Positions 19,499 to 27,943 of a stretch of 64,000 nucleotides of DNA are shown here, one piece after another. Each line of letters starts with the position of its first letter. Position 1 is the stretch's first letter. The position numbers were made by a program, and so were the translations under genes. Source of the DNA: Falsihalocynthiibacter arcticus. Lineage in GTDB: Bacteria > Pseudomonadota > Alphaproteobacteria > Rhodobacterales > Rhodobacteraceae. The stretch is from positions 3,625,501-3,689,500 of the forward strand of contig NZ_CP014327.1 of assembly GCF_000812665.2 (NCBI RefSeq), read 5' to 3'. The notes beneath the pieces are model-generated. The model saw only the letters and a list, made by a program, of their open reading frames with translations. It was not told where the DNA came from and did not search any database.

Positions 19499-20203
19499 CT
19501 AAAGGGTGATTTTTACGCGGCGGTCGTTTGAGATAAGCCTTTGGATTTGCGCGACGATTTGGTCCGCATGCGCATGCGCGACTTCGTCGGCCCGCTCAAC
19601 GTCGCCTGCCGCAATCGCGTCGATCATCCCCTCGTGCTCGCTGACAAATTGTGGCGGAAGTTGATCCTGATAAGACGAGTAATACAGCCGCAATATCCGC
19701 CGCCCCTCATCCAGTAATCGCAGGAAAAGTCCCTCGTAATATACGTTCTGCCCCGCCACCGCGATGGCCGCATGGAACTCGCGGTTGGTTGCGATCATCG
19801 CCAAAGCGTCTTGATCCGTAACGGCGCGCTCAAACTCGGCTTGATGCGCGCGAATGATCTCTAAATCCTCTGGCGTGTGGTACTCTGCGGCCAACCGTGT
19901 GGTCATGCGATACATCAACGTAAGCGCATCAAAAAACGTGTGCAGTTTGAGGAAATTTATATTGGACACCACGGTCGAGCGGTTAGGTAACGTGGTTACC
20001 AACCCCTCCACGGACAAGCGGACCAATGCTTCGCGGATCGGAGTGCGCGACATCGCAAAGCGTTCTGCCAGTTGGATTTCGTCAATGGGACTGCCCGGTT
20101 CCAAGACCAAATCGATGATTTCATCGCGCAAAACATCGTACACATGCTTCACTCCAGACCCGCGTTTTCGGTCGGGTTTCTTGATGGCGTCCGGCTTGGT
20201 CAT
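19499..20203 (-). CDS. GntR-family regulator, FCD subfamily (likely hydroxyproline locus repressor)
   Basis: A 234-residue protein from ATG 20203 (MTKPDAIKKPDRKRGSGVKH), with AAGGA upstream; longer forms would include promoter DNA. The N-terminal winged helix has EIQLAERFAMSRTPIREALV and GLVTTLPNRSTVVS. The C-terminal all-helical FCD domain has the metal/ligand residues in NREFHAAIAVAGQN and EHEGMIDAIAAGD. Divergent from the DapA-like gene; two GTATAC-type palindromes and one TTGT-AC-ACAA site near the cluster promoters fit its subfamily's operators. Confidence 0.88.
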   Translation of the reverse strand: MTKPDAIKKPDRKRGSGVKHVYDVLRDEIIDLVLEPGSPIDEIQLAERFAMSRTPIREALVRLSVEGLVTTLPNRSTVVSNINFLKLHTFFDALTLMYRMTTRLAAEYHTPEDLEIIRAHQAEFERAVTDQDALAMIATNREFHAAIAVAGQNVYYEGLFLRLLDEGRRILRLYYSSYQDQLPPQFVSEHEGMIDAIAAGDVERADEVAHAHADQIVAQIQRLISNDRRVKITL

Positions 20204-20212
20204 GAAGAATCC

Positions 20213-20228
20213 TTTTTGTACACAAGAA
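20213..20228. promoter_or_regulatory. Candidate GntR/FCD operator between regulator and DapA-like gene
   Basis: TTGT-AC-ACAA at 20216-20225 fits the FadR-subfamily pattern TnGT-N(0-3)-ACnA. It lies 13 bases upstream of the regulator's start codon, so binding would also give autoregulation. Confidence 0.45.
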
Positions 20229-20404
20229 GGATATTGGAACCCGCCCGTTGGAGCAAGTATAATGACGAATGCGCGCATTGGGCACAAAACTTGTCGACAA
20301 ATAAAATCCAACTCGTATTATCGACCTCAAGATATAGAATCAAACTCTACGCGTTGCGCCTTTTAAGCTAATCCCGCACGCGCACGACACTTTAGGAGAT
20401 CACA

Positions 20405-21355
20405 ATGACCAGCCCCATTTTTTCCGGAACCATTCCGGCCCTGATGACGCCCTGCACCCCCGACCGCACCCCAGATTTCGACGCTTTGGTCCGCAAGGGA
20501 CAAGAACTGATCGCGGCGGGCATGTCAGCGGTGGTGTATTGTGGCTCGATGGGCGACTGGCCGCTTTTGACGGATGCACAGCGGATGGAAGGCGTTGAGC
20601 GCCTCGTTAAAGCGGGCGTTCCCTTGATCGTTGGCACGGGCGCTTTGAACACGAAATTGGCGGTAGCCCATGCGGCCCACGCACAAAAAATCGGTGCCCA
20701 AGGCCTGATGGTTATCCCCCGCGTGCTGTCGCGTGGCGGTTCTATGCCGGCACAAAAAGCACATTTCAAAGACATCTTGGCCGCGGCCTCTGACCTTCCC
20801 GCCGTGATCTACAACAGCCCCCACTATGGGTTTGCCACCCGCGCGGACCTGTTCTTTGAACTGCGCAAGGATCACAAAAACCTGATTGGTTTCAAAGAGT
20901 TCGGCGGCCATGATGATCTGTCCTATGCGGCGGAATATATCACCAGCGGCAACGACGACGTGAGCCTGATGATCGGTGTCGACACCGCGGTTGTGCATGG
21001 TTTCGTCAATTGCGGCGCGACGGGCGCGATTACCGGTATCGGCAACGTCCTCCCCTCCGAAGTCTTGAATCTGGTCGCCCTGAGCCAAGATGCTGCCAAG
21101 GGCAATGCCCTGTCGCGCCAACGCGCCACAGAGTTGGAAACCGCGCTTAACGTCTTGTCGAAATTCGACGAGGGTGCCGACTTGGTGTTGTTCTTCAAAC
21201 ATATGATGGTGTTAAACGGCGACGCGGAATACACGCTGCATTTCAACGAGAGCGACGCGCTTTCGGACAGCCAACGCGGTTTTGTCGAAGCCCAACTCAA
21301 GCTGTTCCGCGCATGGTATGCCGATTGGTCCAAACTTGCAGGCGCTGTTCTTTAA
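20405..21355 (+). CDS. DapA-family aldolase/deaminase, probable 1-pyrroline-4-hydroxy-2-carboxylate deaminase
   Basis: A 316-residue TIM-barrel protein of the dihydrodipicolinate synthase family. The N-terminal FSGTIPALMTPCTPDRTPDF, the YCGSMGDWPLLTDAQRMEGV loop, the tyrosine in AVIYNSPHYGF and the Schiff-base lysine in NLIGFKEFGG are visible. In hydroxyproline degradation a member of this family deaminates the cyclic imine made from cis-4-hydroxy-D-proline to 2-oxoglutarate semialdehyde. Context (epimerase, FAD oxidase, reductase, FCD regulator) supports that role; sequence alone does not exclude another keto-acid aldolase function. Confidence 0.82.
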   Translation: MTSPIFSGTIPALMTPCTPDRTPDFDALVRKGQELIAAGMSAVVYCGSMGDWPLLTDAQRMEGVERLVKAGVPLIVGTGALNTKLAVAHAAHAQKIGAQGLMVIPRVLSRGGSMPAQKAHFKDILAAASDLPAVIYNSPHYGFATRADLFFELRKDHKNLIGFKEFGGHDDLSYAAEYITSGNDDVSLMIGVDTAVVHGFVNCGATGAITGIGNVLPSEVLNLVALSQDAAKGNALSRQRATELETALNVLSKFDEGADLVLFFKHMMVLNGDAEYTLHFNESDALSDSQRGFVEAQLKLFRAWYADWSKLAGAVL

Positions 21356-21377
21356 GCCACAGCGCCCCATTCAAATC

Positions 21378-21410
21378 AAAAAGGCCCGCAGAGATTCGCG
21401 GGCCTTTTTT
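21378..21410. terminator. Bidirectional rho-independent terminator
   Basis: GGCCCGC (21383-21389) pairs with GCGGGCC (21398-21404), preceded by A5 and followed by T6. It ends the DapA-like gene and, read on the other strand, the convergent reductase gene. Confidence 0.85.
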
Positions 21411-21427
21411 CGTTTATGGAAGAGGGC

Positions 21428-22462
21428 TTAAGAGACGGCCTTCAACCCATCTTTACGCAGGCGTTCCAACAAAGCCACCTCTTCGGCCGTCAAGCGAATA
21501 CCATTAGCCTGAGACTCGGCCCGCGCGGCAAAGCGGCGTTGCGACGGCAAGCGCGCCCCCTGACCAAGGATCGCATCAAACAGGGTTTCCGCTCGATCCA
21601 AGCTCGCGCCCCCGCGCCCTTCGGCAAATTTTTCGGGGCTAAAGGCAATGATTAACTCGCCGTGGCGCGGCGCGATATTGGTGGCTCCCAGAAATTCCAA
21701 GGCTTCGGGGCTGGTCATATCGCCGATCATCACCCCTGCGAGCAATTCGATCATGGTGGAAATGGCCGACCCTTTGTGGCCGCCAAAGGGCAGCATCGCC
21801 CCTTCCAAAGCCAGCGTGGCATCGGTTGTGGGCGTGCCGTTTTCATCCATCGCCCAGCCCTCGGGAAGCGGTTTCCCCGCGATACGGTGCAACTCAACTT
21901 CGCCGCGCGCCGCAACGCTGGTGGCGAAATCAAACACATAGGGGTGCGCGCCTTTGCGGGGCCAACCAAAGCCCAGCGGATTGGTGCCGAGCAAAGGTTT
22001 TGTGCCGCCCGTTGGCGCAACTGTCGCGTAACTTGGGCACATCGCAATCGCGGCAAGGCCAAGATCGGTGAGCGCCTCAACCTCTGGCCAAAGCGCGGAA
22101 AAATGGGTGCAATCGTTGATCACAAGCGCCGCTAACCCCAAGCTATGGGCGCGTTCCGCCAGCACGGGCGCGCCCAACTCGAACGCCGCATTGGCAAAGC
22201 CACCCTTGGCGTCGACCCGTACAATTGCGGAGGCATCCTGTTGCAATTTCGGCGTCGCTTGTGGGTCCACTTTTCCCTGCTTTAACGTACGCAAACAGCC
22301 CTCAATCCGATAGATGCCATGTGATTTACACGCATCCTGTTCTCCCGCCAAAATAACGCGCGCCAAGGCGCCCGCCTGTGTAGTCGAGAACCCCACGTTG
22401 AGGAATATTTCTTCAATCAAAGCGCCCAACTCATGGGCGGTTAGGGTCGTTGCATCGGTCAT
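21428..22462 (-). CDS. Malate/L-lactate dehydrogenase-family NAD(P)H oxidoreductase, probable 1-pyrroline-2-carboxylate reductase
   Basis: A 344-residue protein from ATG 22462 (AAGGA upstream). The Ldh_2-fold signatures are present: HGIYRIEGCLRTLKQGKV, THFSALWPEVEALTD, the cofactor loop GTNPLGFGWPR and LPFGGHKGSAISTMIELLAG. Members next to hydroxyproline genes reduce delta-1-pyrroline-2-carboxylate (from trans-3-hydroxy-L-proline dehydration) to L-proline. That fits the two dehydratase-type candidates further along the cluster. It is divergent from the ABC importer; two palindromic sites lie between them. Confidence 0.82.
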   Translation of the reverse strand: MTDATTLTAHELGALIEEIFLNVGFSTTQAGALARVILAGEQDACKSHGIYRIEGCLRTLKQGKVDPQATPKLQQDASAIVRVDAKGGFANAAFELGAPVLAERAHSLGLAALVINDCTHFSALWPEVEALTDLGLAAIAMCPSYATVAPTGGTKPLLGTNPLGFGWPRKGAHPYVFDFATSVAARGEVELHRIAGKPLPEGWAMDENGTPTTDATLALEGAMLPFGGHKGSAISTMIELLAGVMIGDMTSPEALEFLGATNIAPRHGELIIAFSPEKFAEGRGGASLDRAETLFDAILGQGARLPSQRRFAARAESQANGIRLTAEEVALLERLRKDGLKAVS

Positions 22463-22523
22463 TTTGGTATTCCTTAAATTCATTAGATGGTGTCGCGGAA
22501 GTTTCGGGCAAAAGCGGGTCGTC

Positions 22524-22546
22524 ATTTGTATATAATTTGTATACAT
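22524..22546. promoter_or_regulatory. Candidate FCD-regulator operator upstream of the reductase
   Basis: Contains the perfect palindrome TGTATACA (22538-22545) and just before it a second TTTGTATATAA. Both resemble FadR-subfamily half sites (TnGT...ACnA). Located 62-84 bases upstream of the reductase start. Confidence 0.45.
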
Positions 22547-22670
22547 AGGGGGTAATCATAGCAAGACGCTCCCCCATTCCTGTTGGAGAACTCGCATTGC
22601 ATGTGCGAAAATGAGGCAAATTCGCCCCTTAAACAGGGCGCTCTACGACCTCTATCGACAGGCGGCGCCC

Positions 22671-22686
22671 ATTAAGTATACTAATT
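22671..22686. promoter_or_regulatory. Candidate operator upstream of the ABC importer genes
   Basis: AGTATACT palindrome at 22675-22682 in an AT-rich stretch about 100 bases ahead of the binding-protein start. It shares the GTATAC core with the site at 22538 and may bind the same regulator. Confidence 0.35.
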
Positions 22687-22785
22687 AAATACAAATAATA
22701 TTTTTAGTTGATTCAAACAAAATGCGCACCCATAGTCAGCTTACAATACGAATCAAAAAACAATGCCACCACGGGAGAACGACAA

Positions 22786-23592
22786 ATGAAAACTTCGTTG
22801 ATTATTGGAAGCCTGCTGACTGCAACGGCGCTTACTTCACCGGCAAACGCGGACAAATTGGACGATATCATGGCATCTGGCACGCTGCGCTGTGCTGTGG
22901 TGTTGGATTTCCCACCAATGGGTTCACGCGATGCGGACAACAACCCTATCGGCTTTGACGTCGACTATTGCAATGACCTTGCAGCTGCACTCGGCGTAGA
23001 AGCTGAAATCGTTGAAACACCCTTCCCTGACCGTATTCCAGCCTTGGTTTCGGGCCGTGTTGATGTTGGGGTTGCCTCCACTTCCGACACGCTTGAGCGC
23101 GCAAGAACCGCTGGTTTCACGATCCCTTATTTCGCCTTCACAAACGTTGTTTTGACCCGCGAAGATGCTGGTGTTGAAGATTTTGACGGCTTGAAAGGGA
23201 AAACTGTTGGTTCCGTTGGCGGCACGTTCGAAGGCATCGCGCTTGAGGACAACGTCAAAGAATGGGGCGAAGGTAGCTTCCGTCCGTACCAATCCCAAGC
23301 AGACGTGTTCCTTGCCCTTTCGCAAGGCCAAATCGACGCGACTGTTGTGACTTCAACTGTGGCTGGTTCCATCGTTGCTTCGGGCAAATACCCAGGCCTA
23401 ACTATCAAAGGCGACGCGCCTTATGCCATTGATTACGTAGGCCTTATCGCGCTGCGTAACGAGTACGGCCTGCTGAACTATCTTGATCTCTTCATTAACC
23501 AACAAACCCGCACAGGACGGTATCAAGAGCTGTATGGCAAATGGGTTGGCGGCGACGCACCTGATCTAACTGTACCAAACGTTTACCGTTAA
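22786..23592 (+). CDS. Polar amino acid ABC transporter substrate-binding protein
   Basis: A 268-residue periplasmic protein with signal peptide MKTSLIIGSLLTATALTSPA-NA. It has the PAAT family pattern: LDDIMASGTLRCAVVLDFPP, IGFDVDYCNDLAAAL, RVDVGVASTSDTLERA, VGSVGGTFEG and GKWVGG. The ligand carboxylate would be held by the conserved Arg in TLERAR. The start is ATG 22786, after a GGGAG ribosome site. Location inside a hydroxyproline catabolic cluster makes hydroxyproline or a proline derivative the likely ligand (inference). Confidence 0.9.
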   Translation: MKTSLIIGSLLTATALTSPANADKLDDIMASGTLRCAVVLDFPPMGSRDADNNPIGFDVDYCNDLAAALGVEAEIVETPFPDRIPALVSGRVDVGVASTSDTLERARTAGFTIPYFAFTNVVLTREDAGVEDFDGLKGKTVGSVGGTFEGIALEDNVKEWGEGSFRPYQSQADVFLALSQGQIDATVVTSTVAGSIVASGKYPGLTIKGDAPYAIDYVGLIALRNEYGLLNYLDLFINQQTRTGRYQELYGKWVGGDAPDLTVPNVYR

Positions 23593-23599
23593 ATCGGCG

Positions 23600-23617
23600 G
23601 GGGGCCTTCGGGCCCCC
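23600..23617 (+). terminator. GC hairpin with TTCG tetraloop after the binding-protein gene
   Basis: A 7-bp stem GGGGGCC/GGCCCCC closed by a TTCG loop, 7 bases after the stop codon and before the permease genes. It is followed by only a short T stretch, so it probably gives partial termination or 3'-end protection, raising binding-protein levels. Confidence 0.6.
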
Positions 23618-23652
23618 TTGCTTTCCCGCAAGCTCCCACACAAAGGGTCGCG

Positions 23653-24318
23653 ATGTTTAACTATACATTCCAATGGCGTCAGGCGCTGCAAAAGCTTCCG
23701 CAATTATTTGACGGAGCTTTGGTCACACTTCAGATCGCCCTTTTGTCGATGGTCATGGGGATCCTTTTGGCCGTCATCCTCGCCGTTGCGCGCAATTCAA
23801 AATCCAAGCTGATCTATGCGCCTGCAACAGTTTGGGTCGAGGTGGCACGCAACACGCCTGCCCTTTTCCAGATTTACATGGCGCATTTCGGATTGGGAAG
23901 TTTTGGCATCCACCTCAGCCCCTTCGTGGCGCTTTTGGCTGGGATTACCTTCAATAATGCGGGTTATTTGGCCGAAACATTTCGCGGTGCCCTACGCGCC
24001 ATTCCAGACACCCAAACGCGGTCGGCACGTTCCCTCGGGATGCGCCCCCTTCAGGCTTTCCGTCTGATTGTGATGCCGCAAATGTTCCGCATCGCTTTCT
24101 TGCCCACCACCAACCAAATGGTTTGGGCGATCCTGATGACCTCATTGGGCGTGACCGTAGGCATGAACACCGACCTTGCTGGCGTAACCCAAGATATCAA
24201 CGTGAGAAGCTTTCGCACGTTTGAGATTTTTACCCTTGCGGCTGTGTTCTACTACTTCATTGCAAAAGCGGTGACGATTGGCGCACGGCTGATCGCATGG
24301 CGCATGTTCCGGTATTAA
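23653..24318 (+). CDS. Polar amino acid ABC transporter permease (His/Glu/Gln/Arg family)
   Basis: A 221-residue permease, MFNYTFQWRQALQKLPQLFD, with about five membrane helices, the family motif VARNTPALFQIYM and the EAA coupling loop SARSLGMRPLQAFRLIVMPQ. It is 60 bases downstream of the binding-protein gene and 10 bases upstream of a second permease; together they form a heterodimeric channel. Confidence 0.9.
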   Translation: MFNYTFQWRQALQKLPQLFDGALVTLQIALLSMVMGILLAVILAVARNSKSKLIYAPATVWVEVARNTPALFQIYMAHFGLGSFGIHLSPFVALLAGITFNNAGYLAETFRGALRAIPDTQTRSARSLGMRPLQAFRLIVMPQMFRIAFLPTTNQMVWAILMTSLGVTVGMNTDLAGVTQDINVRSFRTFEIFTLAAVFYYFIAKAVTIGARLIAWRMFRY

Positions 24319-24328
24319 GGAGAGTACC

Positions 24329-24982
24329 ATGTTTGATACCGGTTTAAACCTTAACGACCTGATGTTCCTCGCTAAAGGCGCGGGAATGACACTGGCGGTC
24401 ACGGCCTTTGCTGTGACGGGCGGCACACTTATGGGGCTGTTCTTTGGCGTCCTTCGCGCCCATATAAGTACGTGGGCCGCCCTGCCAATCATCTTTGTGC
24501 TGGATATATTTCGCTCTGTACCGTTGCTGATCCAGTTGGTTTTGGCGAATGCGTTCCAAGCGATCGCAGGCCTAAATATGCCGCCCTTCGCAACGTCTTG
24601 TGTCGTTTTGGCGCTCTATACATCGGCCTATTGCACCGAGATTGTGCGCGGCGCGATTGATGCGGTTCCGATGGTCACACGTCGCGCCGCGCGCTCGTTG
24701 GGCCTGTCGTGGGGTCAAGACATGACGCAAATCGTGTTCCCAATGGCACTGCGGGTGGCCCTCCCAAGTTGGATTGGCCTTACACTTGGCGTGTTGAAAG
24801 ACAGCTCATTGGTCCTCTGGCTGGGCATCATCGAACTGCTGCGCGCCAGCCAGATCCTTGTGACCCGCCTCCAAGAACCTATGTTCATCCTGATGGTCAC
24901 AGGAGTTATATACTTTGCCCTAAGCTTCCCCATCGCTCGGCTTGGAAGCCAACTCGAAAAAAGGTGGCGTGAGAATGATTGA
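24329..24982 (+). CDS. Polar amino acid ABC transporter permease, second subunit
   Basis: A 217-residue permease preceded by GGAGAG. Membrane helices, the DIFRSVPLLIQLV motif, CTEIVRGAIDAVPMVTRRAA and the EAA loop SLGLSWGQDMTQIVFPMALR mark the HisM/GlnP family. Its last bases overlap the start of the ATPase gene by eight bases. Confidence 0.9.
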   Translation: MFDTGLNLNDLMFLAKGAGMTLAVTAFAVTGGTLMGLFFGVLRAHISTWAALPIIFVLDIFRSVPLLIQLVLANAFQAIAGLNMPPFATSCVVLALYTSAYCTEIVRGAIDAVPMVTRRAARSLGLSWGQDMTQIVFPMALRVALPSWIGLTLGVLKDSSLVLWLGIIELLRASQILVTRLQEPMFILMVTGVIYFALSFPIARLGSQLEKRWREND

Positions 24983-25697
24983 GATTAAAGACGTTCGTAA
25001 ATCCTTTGGTCCATTGGAAGTGCTCAAGGGCATCGACCTGACGGTTCAAAAAGGTGAAGTTGTGTCGGTTATCGGCGGCTCTGGTTCGGGAAAATCGACG
25101 CTCCTGACCTGTATCAACGGTCTGGAACAGATCAGCCACGGCAGCATCCTTGTGGATGGGATTGAGGTGCATGCAAAATCCACCGACCTTAACAAACTGC
25201 GCCGCAATATCGGCATTGTGTTCCAGCAGTTCAACTCTTTCCCCCACCTCACCGTGTTGGAAAACGTGACTTTAGCCCCGCGCAAAGTGTTGGGAATGTC
25301 GCGCGAACAAGCCGAAGAAATCGCCGTAAAACACCTCACGCACGTTGGCTTGGCCGAGAAACTCTTGGTCTATCCTGGACGGCTTTCCGGTGGCCAACAG
25401 CAACGTATGGCGATTGCGCGCGCTCTAGCTATGTCGCCCGCATATATGCTATTTGATGAGGTGACATCCGCGCTTGATCCGCAATTGGTGGGAGAGGTGT
25501 TGGACACGCTGAAACTGCTTGCCGACGAAGGTATGACGATGATTTGCGTGACGCATGAAATGGGTTTTGCCCGCGATGTTTCAGATCGGGTCGCCTTTTT
25601 CCATCAAGGAGTCATGGCCGAGATCGCGCCGTCCAAACAATTTTTCGACGCGCCACAGCATGCGGAAACGCAAAAGTTTCTTTCGAGCGTACGCTAA
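24975..25697 (+). CDS. Polar amino acid ABC transporter ATP-binding protein
   Basis: A 240-residue ATPase from ATG 24975 (MIEIKDVRKSFGPLEVLKG). Walker A GGSGSGKSTLL, Q-loop FQQFNSFPHLTVLENV, signature LSGGQQQRMAIARAL, Walker B MLFDEVTSALD and the H-loop VTHEMGFARDV are intact, as in GlnQ/HisP. It energises the importer formed with the two preceding permeases. The stop codon overlaps the start of the FAD oxidase gene. Confidence 0.93.
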   Translation: MIEIKDVRKSFGPLEVLKGIDLTVQKGEVVSVIGGSGSGKSTLLTCINGLEQISHGSILVDGIEVHAKSTDLNKLRRNIGIVFQQFNSFPHLTVLENVTLAPRKVLGMSREQAEEIAVKHLTHVGLAEKLLVYPGRLSGGQQQRMAIARALAMSPAYMLFDEVTSALDPQLVGEVLDTLKLLADEGMTMICVTHEMGFARDVSDRVAFFHQGVMAEIAPSKQFFDAPQHAETQKFLSSVR

Positions 25698-26920
25698 TGA
25701 GCACCCAAGATGTCGTGGTGGTTGGCGCCGGTGTCGTCGGGCTCTCGATTGCTTTGGCGGCTCAAGCGCGGGGCCTTACCGTCCGTGTGATTGATCGTGA
25801 AGGCCCCTCTGCGGGGGCCTCCGCGGGCAATGCTGGCGCGTTTGCCTTCCCCGAGGTTCTGCCGCTTGCTTCGCCAAAAGTTATGCGCCAAGCCCCGAAA
25901 TGGCTACTCGACCCTTTGGGGCCCCTATCGATCCCACCCCAATACGCGTTGAAAATCGCGCCGTGGATGTACAGATTTTGGCGCGCGAGTTGGCCCGCAG
26001 AAGTGCGCGCCTCAACGGTTGCTTTGACGGAATTGAACGCGATTTCAAAACGCGCGCTCAAACCCTTTCTACAAGACAACGACCTGATGGATATGCTGCA
26101 CCACGACGGGCAATTGCTGGTTTATGAGGGGCGGAGCGAGTTTGAAGCAAGCCTACCGGGCTGGAAGGTCCGTGAAGACGCCGACATCCCCTTCCGTCAC
26201 CTCATCGGCGACGACATCGCTGAGGTCCAACCGGGCCTGCATCCGCGTTTCACCCATGCCACATTCACGCCGGAATGGTACTCAATTTCCGACCCCAAGC
26301 TATACACCCTCGCGCTTGCCGAGCAGTTCCGTGCCAAGGGTGGCGAAATTGTAATCGCCGAAGCCACGAGTTTGGTTGACGGCGGAGTCCAGACAAGTGT
26401 CGGGAAAATGACGGGCAAAATCGTCCTTGCGGCGGGCGCGTTCTCGCACCACCTTGCGCGCACGGCTGGTGTCAAAATCCCGCTTGAAACCGAGCGCGGT
26501 TATAACACCACCCTGCCCCCAGACGCGGTCGATCTGCGGTGTCACGTGACGTTTGGCGGTCATGGGTTTGTGATTTCCAAGCTGACAACCGGCATCCGTG
26601 TTGGCGGTGCGGTTGAGCTGGGCGGATTGAAACTTCCACCAAATTATAAGCGCGCAGAAGCGCTCCTGACCAAAGCCAAGCAATTCATGCCTGCGTTAAA
26701 AACCACGGGCGGCACACAGTGGATGGGCTTCCGCCCATCGCTCCCCGACACGCTTCCGGCTCTCGGCCCCCTGCCTGGACGCCCTGATGTGATTTGTGCT
26801 TTTGGCCACGGGCACCTTGGATTGACCCAATCGGCGGGTACTGCCGAAATCATCGCGGATTTGTTGGTTGGCAAAGCCCCCGCGATGGACCTATCCCCGT
26901 TCTCTCCTGCGCGTTTTTAG
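25697..26920 (+). CDS. FAD-dependent D-amino acid oxidoreductase, probable cis-4-hydroxy-D-proline dehydrogenase
   Basis: A 407-residue DAO-family flavoprotein. The N-terminal dinucleotide-binding fold has GAGVVGLSIALAAQARG and an acidic residue at the end of strand 2 (VIDREGPSAGAS). The C-terminal FGHGHLGLTQSAGTAEIIAD is the FAD-contacting DAO/DadA ending. In hydroxyproline degradation such an enzyme oxidises cis-4-hydroxy-D-proline to the cyclic imine used by the DapA-like deaminase. It overlaps the ABC ATPase gene and is followed nine bases later by the epimerase gene. Confidence 0.85.
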   Translation: MSTQDVVVVGAGVVGLSIALAAQARGLTVRVIDREGPSAGASAGNAGAFAFPEVLPLASPKVMRQAPKWLLDPLGPLSIPPQYALKIAPWMYRFWRASWPAEVRASTVALTELNAISKRALKPFLQDNDLMDMLHHDGQLLVYEGRSEFEASLPGWKVREDADIPFRHLIGDDIAEVQPGLHPRFTHATFTPEWYSISDPKLYTLALAEQFRAKGGEIVIAEATSLVDGGVQTSVGKMTGKIVLAAGAFSHHLARTAGVKIPLETERGYNTTLPPDAVDLRCHVTFGGHGFVISKLTTGIRVGGAVELGGLKLPPNYKRAEALLTKAKQFMPALKTTGGTQWMGFRPSLPDTLPALGPLPGRPDVICAFGHGHLGLTQSAGTAEIIADLLVGKAPAMDLSPFSPARF

Positions 26921-26929
26921 AGGCATCGC

Positions 26930-27934
26930 ATGACCCAATTTACCTTCCCCTGCATTGACGGCCACACCTGTGGCAACCCCGTACGCCTTGTAACAGGTGG
27001 CGCGCCGCAATTACGCGGCGATACGATGCTGGAAAAACGCGCGCATTTCTTGGCCGAATATGACTGGATTCGCACAGGCTTGATGTTTGAGCCACGGGGC
27101 CACGACCAGATGTCGGGGGCGATCCTCTATCCGCCCACGCGCGAGGATTGCGACGTTGGGGTGTTGTTTATCGAGACCTCTGGCTGTTTGCCAATGTGTG
27201 GCCACGGCACCATCGGCACCGTCACAATCGCGCTGGAAAACGGTTTGATCCGCCCCGAAACGGCGGGCGTGCTGCGGCTAGATACCCCTGCAGGCCGGGT
27301 CGATGTGACCTATGTTCAGGACGGGCGTTTTGTTGAGGAAGTGCGCCTCACCAATGTCGCGAGTTTCCTGCATTCCGCGGGGCTTACGGCCAACGTCGCA
27401 GGCCTAGGCGAAGTTGTTGTTGATGTGTCCTATGGCGGTAATTTTTACGCCATCGTCGATCCGCAGAAAAATTTCAATGATATGGCCAATTTTTCCGCAG
27501 GCGAGTTGGTGGGGTTTAGCCAAAAACTTCGCGCCGCATTGAATGAAAAATACGAATTTACCCATCCAGAAAAACCCTCGATTTTCGGCCTATCGCATAT
27601 CCTATGGACGGGCGCGGCACAGCATCCAGAGGCCAGCGCACGCAACGCAGTATTCTATGGCGACAAGGCGATCGACCGTTCGCCCTGCGGCACAGGAACC
27701 TCCGCGCGGATGGCTCAATTGGCGGCAAAAGGCAAACTCTCTGTCGGCGATGATTTCATCCACGAGAGCATCATCGGCTCGCTCTTTAAGGGGCGCGTCG
27801 AGGCGGCGGCAACGGTTGCAGATAAGCCTGCAATCATCCCTTCAATTGCCGGATGGGCCCGCGTAACGGGCATTAATACAATATTCATAGACGATGAACG
27901 CGACCCCTTCGCGCATGGTTTTGTGGTTAAATAG
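26930..27934 (+). CDS. Proline racemase family, probable 4-hydroxyproline 2-epimerase
   Basis: A 334-residue PLP-independent epimerase with both catalytic cysteines: LPMCGHGTIG (about residue 90) and DRSPCGTGTSARMAQL (about residue 250). The start MTQFTFPCIDGHTCGNPVRL and RGHDQMSGAILYPP segments match 4-hydroxyproline epimerases. The two Cys act as acid/base pair to invert C-alpha, turning trans-4-hydroxy-L-proline into cis-4-hydroxy-D-proline. Its position between the FAD oxidase and AcnX supports this substrate. Confidence 0.88.
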   Translation: MTQFTFPCIDGHTCGNPVRLVTGGAPQLRGDTMLEKRAHFLAEYDWIRTGLMFEPRGHDQMSGAILYPPTREDCDVGVLFIETSGCLPMCGHGTIGTVTIALENGLIRPETAGVLRLDTPAGRVDVTYVQDGRFVEEVRLTNVASFLHSAGLTANVAGLGEVVVDVSYGGNFYAIVDPQKNFNDMANFSAGELVGFSQKLRAALNEKYEFTHPEKPSIFGLSHILWTGAAQHPEASARNAVFYGDKAIDRSPCGTGTSARMAQLAAKGKLSVGDDFIHESIIGSLFKGRVEAAATVADKPAIIPSIAGWARVTGINTIFIDDERDPFAHGFVVK

Positions 27935-27943
27935 AAAGCACTT

